Numbered from the stretch's first letter, positions 36,301 through 45,671 are shown. The stretch is 64,000 nt of DNA from Kitasatospora sp. A2-31 (GCF_022288725.1 NZ_JAKNTA010000003.1:383286-447285), one strand, 5' to 3'. The notes: generated by a model not told the origin, from the sequence alone. Translations and numbers: made by a program.

Positions 36301-38346
36301 TCAGACGACCGGCTCGCGGTGCACGGCCAGCTGCCAGGAGGCCTCGGCCCCGTGCGGCCCGGCGGCCGCGACGCAGCCGATGAGCAGGCCGGAGGCGGTG
36401 GTGCGCAGGACGACCTCCGCCTCGCCGGCGCCCTCGCCGACGGGCCGGCAGTCGAGCCAGCTCCCGTCGGCCAGCCGGACCGCGGCGGCCGCGGCCCAGA
36501 CCTGGCGGAACCCCGACGAGTCCAGCTCCCGGCGGGTGCCGGCCGAGTCGAGCACCACGGTGGTGCGGGACGGCGTGTTCGGGGTGATCCAGAGGACGAC
36601 CTCCTCCTCGGCCCCGGGGGCCCGGACGTCGATCCGGACCGGCTCGGCGGCCGACTCCGGCGCGGTGACCTCCCAGCTGATCCGCTCGTGCGGGGCGGCC
36701 AGGCCGAGGGGTTGCTTCTGCTCCCATTCGCCGGCCGTCGGGACGCCCCAGCCGAGGCCGGTGGCGCGGCTGAACCGGCTGTGCTCGCGGGTCACCCACA
36801 TCCCGGCCGTCCAGCGCGGGTTGCAGCCGAAGGCGCGGGTCCGGGGGTGGGGGCTGCGCAGGACCTTGGTGCCGCCCTCGGTCCACGAGGTGACCCCCGC
36901 GGCGGCGGCCTGCACCTTGACCGTCCGGGTTCCGGCGACCGGTTGCGGCGCCGCGGTGGAGCGGGCCGCGGGCCGGGCACCGGCACCGGCGCGGAACACG
37001 GTGCGCAGCCGGGCCACGCCGTCCTCGTCCTGCTCCAGGTGCCGTTCGACCAGGCCGGCGTGGATCAGCCGGACCGGCCGGGTGACCGGCAGCTCGATCC
37101 GGGTCGGGCCGTCGCTCCAGACCAGCTCGCTGCCGACGGGTGCGACCTGCGCGGCGGCGACCACCTCGGAGGCGTCGCGGACGCCGATCCCGGTGCCGAG
37201 CAGGTGCTCGGCGGTGGTGCCCTCCGCCGGGTCGGTCAGGGCGAAGGTGCCCTGCCGCAGCCCGATGGTCTGGAAGATCCGGCCTGGCCGGCGGGTGAAG
37301 GTGAAGTCCTGGCCGAGCACACCCCCGTCGAGGGTGATGGTGCCGACGACCTCGTCCTCCCCGGACCGCTCGGTGACCCGGACCCCGTGCTCGACCGCGA
37401 CGACGTCCAGGTCGCGCGGCTGGCCCTCGCGCCAGCCCGCCGACCGGTCCGCCTCGCAGCTGGGCCAGGTGGAGACGAGCAGCGGCCCGTGGTGGCCCGG
37501 GGCGGTGACGGTCACCGTGCCGTCGCCGCCGTCCACCTCGCAGACCAGGCCGCCGGACTCGAAGCGGTGCGGCGGGACCTGCCGGGCGGTCTTGACCCGG
37601 TACGGCGGCTCGGCGATCCGCAGCGGCCGGGCGGTGCCGTCGGGGGCGGTGAGCCGTGCGTCGAGCATCAGCCCGCGGTCCACGTCGATGCTCGCGTCGA
37701 TCCGGTACTCGCCGAGGGCCAGAGCGTAGGCGATGGTGCGGACGCCGTCCACCACCCGTACGTCGGAACGCAGTTCGTCGTCCCGGCCGCCGGCGACGTT
37801 GGCGAAGCTGCTGAGTCCGCCCAGGGCGGCGACGGCCTCGGGGTCGAGGTCGGCGAAGACGCTCCGGAGGATCAGCGGGATGTAGTTGTGCAGCTCGACG
37901 TTGCCGTCCTCGCCGGGCACGGTCTCGCCGACGGAGACGCAGCCGACCCGGCGGTACAGCCGGAAGGCCACGGTGTTGGCCGGGTTGACGGTCAGTCGGA
38001 GCACGAGGCAGCCGCACTTCATCATCCACTCGACCGCCTCGGTGAACAACCGTCCGGTGATCACGCCGTTGCGGTAGGCGGGAGCGACGAAGAACATGTC
38101 CGCGATGAGCTCGCCGGCCCGCGCGGACCGCCGCCCGGTGCTGTGGAACAGCCCGAACGTGCCCACCACCCGCCCGTCGTCGACGGCCACCAGGAACGTC
38201 GCCGTGTCGCGCTCGGTCAGCTCGCGCTCCAGCTCGTCGCCGCCGATCCCGCCGGCCACCGGGTTGGGGTTGTCGCGGTGACGGTTGTAGAGCTCGGCGA
38301 TGTCGTGCGCGTCGCCCTCCTGGTACGGGCGGATCGTGATGGACAT
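36301..38346 (-). CDS. GNAT acetyltransferase fused to a large beta-rich unknown domain
   Basis: 681 aa, ATG 5 nt after AAGGAGG. Residues 1-160 form a GNAT domain (SITIRPYQEGDAHDIAELYN; VAPAYRNGVITGRLF as the acetyl-CoA-binding R-x-x-G/A-like segment; LTVNPANTVAFRLYRRVG). The remaining ~520 residues are rich in predicted strands, Trp and charged residues (GPLLVSTWPSCEADRSAGW, WTAGMWVTREHSRFSRATG) and may be a galactose-mutarotase-like or lyase-like fold, but I cannot assign it. The combination is unusual. It could acylate an amino group of the product and act on it further; substrate unknown. Confidence 0.7.
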   Translation of the reverse strand: MSITIRPYQEGDAHDIAELYNRHRDNPNPVAGGIGGDELERELTERDTATFLVAVDDGRVVGTFGLFHSTGRRSARAGELIADMFFVAPAYRNGVITGRLFTEAVEWMMKCGCLVLRLTVNPANTVAFRLYRRVGCVSVGETVPGEDGNVELHNYIPLILRSVFADLDPEAVAALGGLSSFANVAGGRDDELRSDVRVVDGVRTIAYALALGEYRIDASIDVDRGLMLDARLTAPDGTARPLRIAEPPYRVKTARQVPPHRFESGGLVCEVDGGDGTVTVTAPGHHGPLLVSTWPSCEADRSAGWREGQPRDLDVVAVEHGVRVTERSGEDEVVGTITLDGGVLGQDFTFTRRPGRIFQTIGLRQGTFALTDPAEGTTAEHLLGTGIGVRDASEVVAAAQVAPVGSELVWSDGPTRIELPVTRPVRLIHAGLVERHLEQDEDGVARLRTVFRAGAGARPAARSTAAPQPVAGTRTVKVQAAAAGVTSWTEGGTKVLRSPHPRTRAFGCNPRWTAGMWVTREHSRFSRATGLGWGVPTAGEWEQKQPLGLAAPHERISWEVTAPESAAEPVRIDVRAPGAEEEVVLWITPNTPSRTTVVLDSAGTRRELDSSGFRQVWAAAAAVRLADGSWLDCRPVGEGAGEAEVVLRTTASGLLIGCVAAAGPHGAEASWQLAVHREPVV

Positions 38347-38401
38347 TCCACACCTCCTTGTCTTCTGGTTCCGATGGGTGGGGGTCCGGCCCGGCGGGCG
38401 G

Positions 38402-38929
38402 TCAGCCCTTGCGCTCGGTGGTGACGATCAGGGAGCCGGCGGCGGCCAGCTCGGTGCCGACGCTGGCCCGGACCGACACCGAGCGGAGCCCGCCGAGCTT
38501 CTGGCCGAGCTTGGCCTCCAGCCGGAGCTGGTCGCCGGGGACGACCAGCCGGGAGAACTTCATCGAGCTGATGGAGCCCAGGTAGCCGACGCTGGCCGAC
38601 GGGTCGCCGGTGCCGGGGTTCTCCGCCTCCAGCAGCTCGGCCACGTAGACGACGGCGACCAGCTGGGCCATCGCCTCGACGATCATCACGCCGGGCATGA
38701 TCGAGTGGTCCGGGTAGTGGCCGGCGAAGAACGGCTCGTTCACCGAGACGCTCTTGATGCCGCGGCCGGAGACGCCGGGCACGACGTCGTAGGCGCGGTC
38801 GATCATCAGCATCGGCCAGCGGTGCGGCAGCATCCGCTTGATGTCGTCCGAGGAGTAGCTGAAGGTCCGCTTCGGTTCCTCGACCGCTGCGGCCCGGCGC
38901 GCGGGCGCGGTCTCCGGCGCGATCGTCAT
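38402..38929 (-). CDS. FabZ-like 3-hydroxyacyl-ACP dehydratase
   Basis: 175 aa. Single hotdog domain with MLPHRWPMLMIDRAYDVVPG and the catalytic pair in FFAGHYPDHSIMPGVMIVEA (His in GHYP, Glu in VEAMAQ). A ~25-residue disordered N-terminus precedes it. Removes water from 3-hydroxyacyl-ACP to give the enoyl chain. Starts 2 nt after the ACP stop. With a KR but no enoyl reductase in the cluster, double bonds should stay. Confidence 0.92.
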   Translation of the reverse strand: MTIAPETAPARRAAAVEEPKRTFSYSSDDIKRMLPHRWPMLMIDRAYDVVPGVSGRGIKSVSVNEPFFAGHYPDHSIMPGVMIVEAMAQLVAVVYVAELLEAENPGTGDPSASVGYLGSISSMKFSRLVVPGDQLRLEAKLGQKLGGLRSVSVRASVGTELAAAGSLIVTTERKG

Positions 38930-38931
38930 GA

Positions 38932-39222
38932 TCAGACCTCGCGGGCTTCGATGAAGTCGACCAGGGCGTTGATCGAGCCGAAGGCCTCGAAGTCGTCGTC
39001 GCTGATCAGCACGTCGTGCTCGTTGTTGATCATGACGACGATCTCCAGGGTGTCCAGCGAGTCCATCTCCAGGCCGCGGCCGAACAGCGGCTGGTTGTCG
39101 GAGACGACCTCGGGCTCGGCGTCCAGGCCGAGGCGGTCGATGATCATCGACTTGATCTTCATGTTCTTCTCCAGGCGCTGCTCGGCCTGGGCGCGGACGT
39201 CCTCGAAGGTGGCGACGGACAT
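38932..39222 (-). CDS. Acyl carrier protein (1)
   Basis: 96 aa from an ATG preceded by AAAGGGA. Phosphopantetheine site Ser in GLEMDSLDTLEIVV, with the usual ACP four-helix pattern and an acidic surface (ISDDDFEAFGSINALVDFIE). Placed between KR and DH genes and near the KS, so it most likely carries the growing chain. Overlong upstream in-frame sequence was not used because it lacks a ribosome-binding site. Confidence 0.92.
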   Translation of the reverse strand: MSVATFEDVRAQAEQRLEKNMKIKSMIIDRLGLDAEPEVVSDNQPLFGRGLEMDSLDTLEIVVMINNEHDVLISDDDFEAFGSINALVDFIEAREV

Positions 39223-39285
39223 GGTGGTCCCTTTCCGGGGGTTGGGTGATGGATCGTCAGTTGAACTTCTTGGCTGACTCATCGG

Positions 39286-40047
39286 TCAGCTGTAGAGCAT
39301 TCCGCCGTCGACCGTGAGGACCTTGGCGGTGATGTACGAGGCGGCGGGGCTGGCCAGGAAGACGGCCGCCTGGGCGACCTCCTCCGCGGTCCCCATGCGT
39401 CCGAGCGGGATCGCCTGGGCGGCCTCCTTGAGCTGCGCCGGGGGCACCTTCTTCACCATGTCGGTGTCGATGAACCCGGGCGCCACCACGTTGACGCGGA
39501 TGCCGCGGCCGGCGGTCTCGTACGCCAGGGTCTTGGCCATCGAGATCACTCCGCCCTTGCTGGCGGCGTAGTTGGCCTGGCCCACCCGGCCGGCGATGCC
39601 GCTGGTGGAGGCGATCATGACGACCGCCCCGCCGGTGGCGTACATCTGCTTGGTCGCCTCGCGGGCGGTCAGGAAGGCACCGGTCAGGTTGGTGCCGATG
39701 ACCTCCTGCCACTTCGCGGCGCTCATCGCGGCCATGTGGCCGTCGGCGGTCACCCCGGAGTTGAGGACGGCGACCTCGACGTTGCCCCAGGTGCCGCGGA
39801 TCTCCTTGTACATCGCGGCGACCTGCGCCTCGTCCGAGACGTCGGCCCTGACCAGCAGGGCCTGCCGGCCGAGGGCGCGGATCCGCTCCGCGACCTCCTC
39901 GGCCTTCCCGGCGCTGTTGCGGTAGTTGAGGGCGACGTCGCAGCCGTGCTCGGCCAGGGCGATCGCGATCGCCGCGCCGATCCCGCGCGAGGCGCCGGTG
40001 ACCAGGGCCCTGGTGCCCTCGGCGAAGAGCCGTCCCGGGGCGCTCAT
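39286..40047 (-). CDS. FabG-like 3-ketoacyl-ACP reductase
   Basis: 253-aa short-chain dehydrogenase. NADPH motif TGASRGIG, catalytic Asn-Ser-Tyr-Lys set visible as GTNLTGAFL, IASTSGIAG and YAASKGG, and the FabG-type C-terminus SPAASYITAKVLTVDGGMLY. Reduces the 3-keto group made by the KS. ATGA overlap of 4 nt with the SbnB-like stop links its translation to the diaminopropionate genes. Confidence 0.93.
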   Translation of the reverse strand: MSAPGRLFAEGTRALVTGASRGIGAAIAIALAEHGCDVALNYRNSAGKAEEVAERIRALGRQALLVRADVSDEAQVAAMYKEIRGTWGNVEVAVLNSGVTADGHMAAMSAAKWQEVIGTNLTGAFLTAREATKQMYATGGAVVMIASTSGIAGRVGQANYAASKGGVISMAKTLAYETAGRGIRVNVVAPGFIDTDMVKKVPPAQLKEAAQAIPLGRMGTAEEVAQAAVFLASPAASYITAKVLTVDGGMLYS

Positions 40048-41075
40048 GCCGCACTCCCGGTGAGCGACGAGGTGACCTTGTGGCTGCCCGGGTCGAAGCC
40101 CTCGACCTCGGTGCCGAGGCCGGCCGCGACGGCGGCGTTCAGCACCGCCTCGGCGACGGCGAGGTCCAGCACGCCGAGGCCGAAGGGGGAGAAGACGACG
40201 GTGCGGGCCAGGGTGGCCGGATCGGTCCGGCCGTCCAGCAGCGCGCCGATCTCGGCGTGCACGAACTCCCGGTGCCCGACCTGCTGTTCGGCGCGGTGCA
40301 GGGAGGTCTGCTCGCGGACGGCGTGCTGCGCGTCGTCGACCACGTTGTGGGCGGCGAGCACCGAGGAGGCGCTGAGGTCGCGCAGCGACAGGTGCAGGAT
40401 CACCTGGCCGTGCGGCCGGTCCGGGTAGTCGGCCAGGTCGAGCCAGTAGCTGGAGTCGGTGGTGGCGATGCTCACGGTCTCGGCGCCGAGCGCGGTGGCC
40501 ACGTCGACGGCCCGGAAGGCGATCCCCGGGTACTCCGCGGCCAGTTCGGCCGCGAAGACCTTGGCCCGCTCCGGGAACGCGTCCTGCAGCAGGACGGTCT
40601 CGACGTCCGGGTGGACCTGCGCCAGGTAGGACATGACGCGGTGGTTGATGGTGCCACAGCCGATCAGGCCGACGGTGTGCACCGGGCGGCCGGCGGACAG
40701 CAGGCCGCTGGCGAGCGCGGCACTGGCCGCGGTCCGCACGGCGGAGATCTGGCTGCCCTCCATCAGGGCCACCGGGTAGCCGGACTCCAGGTCGTTCAGG
40801 ATGCAGAGCGAGGAGGCCCGCTGCATGCCCCGGTCCACGTTCTCCGGGAAGGACGAGATCCACTTGAGGCCCATCACCGGGGCCGGTCCGCCCAGGTAGG
40901 CGGGCAGGGCGATGATGCGCGAGTCCGGGCGGCCCAGCGGGCGCAGGAAGGTGGAGAACGGCAGGTCCGACTGGCCCTGGCTGTGCAGGACGTAGGCGGT
41001 CCGCACGGAGTCGAGGACGGTGGAGTCCAGACCCACCAGCGCGGCGCGGACGTCGTCGCGACCGAGGATCCTCAT
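40044..41075 (-). CDS. sbnB: SbnB-like N-(2-amino-2-carboxyethyl)-L-glutamate dehydrogenase
   Basis: 343-aa member of the ornithine cyclodeaminase/mu-crystallin family. VMGLKWISSFPENVDRGMQR, DLESGYPVALMEGSQISAVR and the NAD-binding VGLIGCGTINHRVM fit SbnB. In staphyloferrin B biosynthesis SbnB oxidatively splits the SbnA product into L-2,3-diaminopropionate and 2-oxoglutarate. It is adjacent to an SbnA-like gene with a 4-nt overlap, which makes this role much more likely than ornithine cyclisation. Confidence 0.9.
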   Translation of the reverse strand: MRILGRDDVRAALVGLDSTVLDSVRTAYVLHSQGQSDLPFSTFLRPLGRPDSRIIALPAYLGGPAPVMGLKWISSFPENVDRGMQRASSLCILNDLESGYPVALMEGSQISAVRTAASAALASGLLSAGRPVHTVGLIGCGTINHRVMSYLAQVHPDVETVLLQDAFPERAKVFAAELAAEYPGIAFRAVDVATALGAETVSIATTDSSYWLDLADYPDRPHGQVILHLSLRDLSASSVLAAHNVVDDAQHAVREQTSLHRAEQQVGHREFVHAEIGALLDGRTDPATLARTVVFSPFGLGVLDLAVAEAVLNAAVAAGLGTEVEGFDPGSHKVTSSLTGSAA

Positions 41076-42145
41076 GACTCACTCCTTTCTTGGTCGTGGT
41101 CCGGCAGGTACTGCCGGAGGTAGGACTCCACCCACTGGTCGTCGTAGATGGTGTCGAGGTAGCGGTCGCCGCCGTCCGGCAGCACCGCGACGCAGGTGGC
41201 GCCGGGCTCGATCCAGTCGGGCGCGCCCAGCAGTGCGGAGATCACGGCGCCGGAGGACCCGCCGGCCAGGATCGACTCCTGGGCCAGCAGCTGACGGCAG
41301 CCGCGGATGCACTCGGAGTCGGTCACCTTGACCACCCGGTCCGCCAGCCCCGGCAGCAGCAGCGGCGGGACGACCGCCGCCCCGTGGCCCGGGATGGTCC
41401 GCTTGTGCGAGTTCTCCCACGGCTCCGGCGGGCCGAAGATCACGCTGCCCACGGCGTCCACCGCGACGACCCGGGTGGCCAGGCCGTTGTCCCGGATGTA
41501 CTCGGCGCAGCCGCGCAGCGTGCCGCAGGTGCCGGCCGCGAGGAAGAGGTAGTCCGGTCCGCCCGGCAGGGCCTCGCAGATCTCGCTCATCGTGGTGTGG
41601 TGCGCCCGGGCGTTGTACTCGTTGGCGTACTGATTCGGCCAGTAGGCGTCCGGGGTGCTCTCCAGCAGCGACCGGACCCTGGCGATCCGGGCCGGCAGGA
41701 ACTCGCCGGTGGCCGGGTCGCGGTGCTCCACGACCTCGACCCGGGCCCCGTAGGCCCGCATGATGGACAGGTTCTGCGCGGTGGTCCGGGGATCGACCAC
41801 GCAGACCAGCTTGAGCCGGTAGAAGTTGCAGAGCTGCGCGAGCGCGATGCCGAGGTTGCCGGAGGAGGACTCCACCACCGTGGACACCCCCGGCACGAGC
41901 CGGCCGGTGCCGATGGCGTGCTCGATCATCGACTTGGCGGCGCGGTCCTTGATGCTCCCGCCGGGGTTGAAGCGCTCGCACTTGGCGTACACCTGGAAGC
42001 GGTTGGGCGGGAACAGCCGGTCCAGGGCGATCAGCGGGGTCCCGCCGATCGTGGCGACGATGTCGGGGTCCGACGGGCGCGGCGGGCGGGTCGGGCGGGT
42101 CGGGCGGACCCGCAGTGCCGCGTCGTCGGGGACGAGGACGGTCAT
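41072..42145 (-). CDS. sbnA: SbnA-like O-phosphoserine-dependent PLP synthase for diaminopropionate
   Basis: 357-aa cysteine-synthase-fold enzyme. PLP Lys in RFNPGGSIKDRAAKSMI, ESSSGNLGIALAQLC, YWPNQYANEYNARAHH and AAGTCGTLRGCAEYIR follow SbnA rather than CysK, as does LAGGSSGAVI. SbnA joins O-phospho-L-serine and L-glutamate to form N-(2-amino-2-carboxyethyl)-L-glutamate, the SbnB substrate. A proline/arginine-rich stretch of ~20 residues precedes the domain. Overlaps both neighbours by 4 nt, so LanB-like, SbnA and SbnB are translationally coupled. Confidence 0.92.
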   Translation of the reverse strand: MTVLVPDDAALRVRPTRPTRPPRPSDPDIVATIGGTPLIALDRLFPPNRFQVYAKCERFNPGGSIKDRAAKSMIEHAIGTGRLVPGVSTVVESSSGNLGIALAQLCNFYRLKLVCVVDPRTTAQNLSIMRAYGARVEVVEHRDPATGEFLPARIARVRSLLESTPDAYWPNQYANEYNARAHHTTMSEICEALPGGPDYLFLAAGTCGTLRGCAEYIRDNGLATRVVAVDAVGSVIFGPPEPWENSHKRTIPGHGAAVVPPLLLPGLADRVVKVTDSECIRGCRQLLAQESILAGGSSGAVISALLGAPDWIEPGATCVAVLPDGGDRYLDTIYDDQWVESYLRQYLPDHDQERSES

Positions 42146-44478
42146 TCCGGCACCTTCCTGCTGATCTGGAGCCGCAGCTCACTCACGTAGCGCTCGCCGT
42201 CGGCGTCCGGCAGCCAGGAGTCCTCGGGCGCCGGCAGCGGCTCGCTGACGGTCACGACGGCGCCGGGGTCGGCCTGCCCCGCCCGGCGGACGAGGTTGGC
42301 GAAGGAGAGCACCAGCGTCGGGCTGGTGAAGTCGACCAGGGACGGCTTGGTCTCCTCCGGGAACTTCACGAAGGCCTGCTCGGGCAGCCGGTGCCGGGTG
42401 ACCCAGCGGCGGACCGCCAGGTAGTCGCGGTGCCGGTCCGCCTTGGCCGGCAGCCCGACCTCGTCGGCCCGCAACCGCCAGGTCTCGCGGAACAGGACCA
42501 GGTCGTCGAGGGCCACCCGCGGAGCGTGCGGGCGGTCCAGGCCGATCTTGAAGGCGTCGCAGGCGATGATCGAGATCGGCACCGCGAGCAGCTCCGGGAG
42601 GCTCCAGGTGCGCCCGTCCGGGGTGGTGGCGGTGACGGTGCCGTCCGCCTCGGCCACGGTGATCGCGGCGGCCGGGTCGATCCGGTCCCGCTCGTCGAAC
42701 GGCGCCCGGGTGAAGCCGATCAACCGGTCCCCGGCGCCGATCGGTGCGGGCACCATCCGGCCGCTGTTGCGCTTCCAGCCGACCGGCAGCAGCGGCACCA
42801 GCCGCGGGGCGCCGATCGCCGCGTTGACCTTGTCGCGCAGTGACCCGTGGTCGGCGGTCCAGTCCAGGAAGGGCAGGTCCAGCGTGGCCAGGCAGGCGTG
42901 CAGCTCGCCCAGCACCACGGTGTAGTCACCGGCGTTCACCGCGTCCACGGACGGGGCGACCACCTGGAGGTCCGGGCTGTGCACCGCCAGGTGCGGTGAG
43001 CGCACCGGGCCGGTGGCGAAGACCGCGCGGGCCCGCTCCTCGATCCCGGCCACCGAGAGCCGGACCGGCTCGGACGCCGGGGCGTCCGGGTCCAGCGCGA
43101 TGACCTCGCGCCACTTCAGCGCCAGCTCGCGGGTCGCCGCGTGCACCGGGGCTGCGTGCTCTCCCCAGAACAGGGCCAGCACCTGCGGCCAGACGTCGGC
43201 CAGCGTCACCGTGCCGTGCCGCTCGGCGGCGGTCCGGACCAGCGTCGCGACCTCCGCCTCCACCAGCTCCGCGAGCCGGTTGCCGAACCAGTCCGCCGCG
43301 TCGGCGACCAGCGCCAGCGGGCGGGCGATGCCGTCCAGGAAGTCCTGCCCGAGGTCCATCCGGCAGTCCCGGAGGGAGTCCTGGTAGCAGAGCGTCCGGC
43401 CGGCGTACGCCTTGCCCTCCTCGCGGGAGGCCGCCTGCCCGGTGGTCCGGACGAAGAACCCGTCGAGCAGGTCGAGCGCCTCGACCAGCTCCTCGGCGGT
43501 GGTCGCGCGGTCGATCCCGTCCCGCAGCCGGCCGAGCTCGGCGAGCACGGCGTCGTACCGGACGAACAGCTCCGGGTCACCGATGGCGGCCACCCGGCGG
43601 CGCAGCACCTCCTCGGCGCGGACGTCGACCGGGACGTTCGCGTCCCAGGCGATCAGGCGCTGCTTCAGCAGTCGGCTCAGCACCTTCTCCACCCGGGTGC
43701 GGGCGGTCGCGGCGTCCCACTGCTCCTCGGCCGCCAGCGCGTCGGCGATGGCCTCGCCGTTGCGGTTGCCGTCGGCGCGGCGCAGCACCTGGACGTCGTC
43801 CGCGCGCAGCCGGACCACCTTGCGGCCCGGCATCACCAGCCGGTCGCCGTCGAGGTGGACGTCGGGCCGCAGCACCGGCGGGAACCACCAGCGGGCGCCG
43901 GGCTGTTCGGCCATCCACTCGCCCAGGGCGGCGATCGTCCAGCGCTCGAAGGACGTCCGGCTCGCCGAGGTGAGCGACGGGCCGGGCTCGAAGTCGATGG
44001 CGCGCCGGCCCCGGCCGACGGAGATCCACGCCCCCGGGCCGAAGAAGCCGATGGTCTCCGCCTTGGCGCAGTACCGCAGCCAGTACATGGCCAGGGTGCG
44101 CTCCCGCTGGCGGCGCTTGGACTCCTTGCCCCGGCCGGACGCCAGGGAGTCGAGGACCTGGTAGACGGTGCGGTTCTGCCAGGCGATGGCCTTGCGGACC
44201 CTGCCGTCGGTGGCGAGCCGGGCCAACCGTTCCGTCTCGGCGTCGCAGTCCGCCCGGTACGCCGCCTCGAAGGCGGCGTGGTCGGCCTCGCCGCTCTCCA
44301 GGAGCGCGGCCGCGCGGACCGCGTGCCGTCCGCCGAGGCGGTCCAGGCCGGAGACCGGGAAGCCGGCGTTGCGCAGCAGGCCGACGCCCCAGACCCGCCA
44401 GTGCGAGTCGCCGAGCGGCCGGGACGGCCCGAACTGCGACCAGTCGACCGCGCGGGCGGCCGCGAGCGTGTCGGTCAT
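42142..44478 (-). CDS. LanB-like protein (lantibiotic dehydratase N-domain / PEARL type)
   Basis: 778 aa. RYCAKAETIGFFGPGAWISV, REDGN-like ADGNRNGEAIADAL and the C-terminal FVKFPEETKPSLVDFTSP plus SEPLPAPEDSWLPD are hallmarks of full-length LanB proteins, which use aminoacyl-tRNA to glutamylate peptides or, in the PEARL subgroup, to add amino acids to a peptide C-terminus. There is no obvious C-terminal elimination domain beyond this length and no LanC, and no precursor peptide is evident nearby. It is coupled by 4-nt overlaps to the aminotransferase and SbnA genes, suggesting it uses or makes an aminoacyl/diaminopropionyl unit (inference). Confidence 0.82.
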   Translation of the reverse strand: MTDTLAAARAVDWSQFGPSRPLGDSHWRVWGVGLLRNAGFPVSGLDRLGGRHAVRAAALLESGEADHAAFEAAYRADCDAETERLARLATDGRVRKAIAWQNRTVYQVLDSLASGRGKESKRRQRERTLAMYWLRYCAKAETIGFFGPGAWISVGRGRRAIDFEPGPSLTSASRTSFERWTIAALGEWMAEQPGARWWFPPVLRPDVHLDGDRLVMPGRKVVRLRADDVQVLRRADGNRNGEAIADALAAEEQWDAATARTRVEKVLSRLLKQRLIAWDANVPVDVRAEEVLRRRVAAIGDPELFVRYDAVLAELGRLRDGIDRATTAEELVEALDLLDGFFVRTTGQAASREEGKAYAGRTLCYQDSLRDCRMDLGQDFLDGIARPLALVADAADWFGNRLAELVEAEVATLVRTAAERHGTVTLADVWPQVLALFWGEHAAPVHAATRELALKWREVIALDPDAPASEPVRLSVAGIEERARAVFATGPVRSPHLAVHSPDLQVVAPSVDAVNAGDYTVVLGELHACLATLDLPFLDWTADHGSLRDKVNAAIGAPRLVPLLPVGWKRNSGRMVPAPIGAGDRLIGFTRAPFDERDRIDPAAAITVAEADGTVTATTPDGRTWSLPELLAVPISIIACDAFKIGLDRPHAPRVALDDLVLFRETWRLRADEVGLPAKADRHRDYLAVRRWVTRHRLPEQAFVKFPEETKPSLVDFTSPTLVLSFANLVRRAGQADPGAVVTVSEPLPAPEDSWLPDADGERYVSELRLQISRKVPE

Positions 44479-45671
44479 CGGGACCCGCCCTCCGGGGGAG
44501 CGGCCGGCGCGGCGAGCGCCTGGGCCAGCCGGGCGACGCCCTCGGCGATGCGGCCGCGCGGCACGTGGCTGAAGCAGAGCCGCAGCCCGTCGGCGTGCTC
44601 ACCGCCGATCCCGAAGTGGCTGCCGGGGACGAAGGAGACGCCCCGCTCGGCGGCGGCCGCGGTGAACCGGCCGGTGTCCACGCCGTCGCGGTGGCGCAGC
44701 CAGATGTAGAAGCCGCCGTCCGGGCGCTCCCACTGCCAGGGCCCGTCGGTGCCGAGCTCGCGCTCCAGCGCGTCGGCCATCAGCGCGCAGCGCTCGCGGT
44801 AGCTCGCCCGGTAACCGTCGATCAGGTCGTTCCAGCCGCCGCGGGTGTGGAACGCGGCGAGCGCGGCCTGGGCGAGGGCGGACGGCGAGAGGGCGATCAC
44901 CTCGGTGGTGCGGCTGAGCGCCGGCACCAGGTGCTCCGGCGCGGCGATCCAGCCGCAGCGCAGGCCCGGGGCGAAGATCTTGGAGAAGGTGCCCAGGTAG
45001 ACCACGTTCTCCGGGTCGAGCGCCTGGAGGGCTGTGGTGGTGCTGCCGTCGAAGGAGAGCAGGCCGTAGGGGTTGTCCTCGATCACCAGGAGGTCCAGCT
45101 CCCGGCAGAGGGCCAGCAGCTCCTTGCGGCGTTCGACCGGCATGGTGGCCCCGGTCGGGTTCTGGTGCGTCGGGTTGCAGTAGAGCAGCCGCGCGGTGCG
45201 GCCGTCGGCCCGGAGGGCGTGGACGGTGCGGCGCAGCCCGTCGAGGTCCAGGCCGTCCCGGTCGGACGGCACGGCGCTCAGGTCGAGGCCGGCGGTGCGG
45301 AAGGCGGCGGTGGCGCCCGGGTAGGCGGGCGTCTGGACCAGGACGGTCTCGCCGGGTGAGGCGAGCCCGAGTCCGACGGCCATCAGGCCCATCTGGGAGC
45401 CGCTGGTGGGGACGAGGGTCTCGGCCGTGGCGCGGCCGTCCTCACGGGCCATCAGGTCGGTGACGGCCGGGACGAGGGCCTTGGCCACGTGCGGGGTCGT
45501 GTACTGGAAGGCGAGCTTCCCGCCGAGGCGGACGAGGCGGGAGAGCTGGCCGGAGATCGCCTCCAGCGGGAGGACGTCCAGGTCGGGCAGGCCCCCCGCG
45601 AAGGAGATCAGGTCCCCGCCCCGCTCGAAGAGCCGTGGCATCTCGGCCGCGGGTCTGGTGTCGGTCCACAT
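44475..45671 (-). CDS. Fold-type I PLP aminotransferase (LysN/MocR-like, no HTH)
   Basis: 398 aa. FAGGLPDLDVLPLEAI start, LVPTSGSQMGLMAVG, YCNPTHQNPTGATM, VIEDNPYGLL and PLP Lys in GTFSKIFAPGLRCGW, with substrate Arg in LRLCFSH, match the 2-aminoadipate/kynurenine aminotransferase group. The DNA-binding domain of MocR regulators is absent, so it is a stand-alone enzyme. It could aminate a keto acid or an acyl-chain carbonyl in the pathway. Coupled by ATGA to the LanB-like gene. Confidence 0.9.
   Translation of the reverse strand: MWTDTRPAAEMPRLFERGGDLISFAGGLPDLDVLPLEAISGQLSRLVRLGGKLAFQYTTPHVAKALVPAVTDLMAREDGRATAETLVPTSGSQMGLMAVGLGLASPGETVLVQTPAYPGATAAFRTAGLDLSAVPSDRDGLDLDGLRRTVHALRADGRTARLLYCNPTHQNPTGATMPVERRKELLALCRELDLLVIEDNPYGLLSFDGSTTTALQALDPENVVYLGTFSKIFAPGLRCGWIAAPEHLVPALSRTTEVIALSPSALAQAALAAFHTRGGWNDLIDGYRASYRERCALMADALERELGTDGPWQWERPDGGFYIWLRHRDGVDTGRFTAAAAERGVSFVPGSHFGIGGEHADGLRLCFSHVPRGRIAEGVARLAQALAAPAAPPEGGSR

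Noticed and set aside
40044-41075. Ornithine cyclodeaminase as the function
   Set aside because: Adjacent, overlapping SbnA-type gene and SbnB-like motifs make the diaminopropionate route the better reading.
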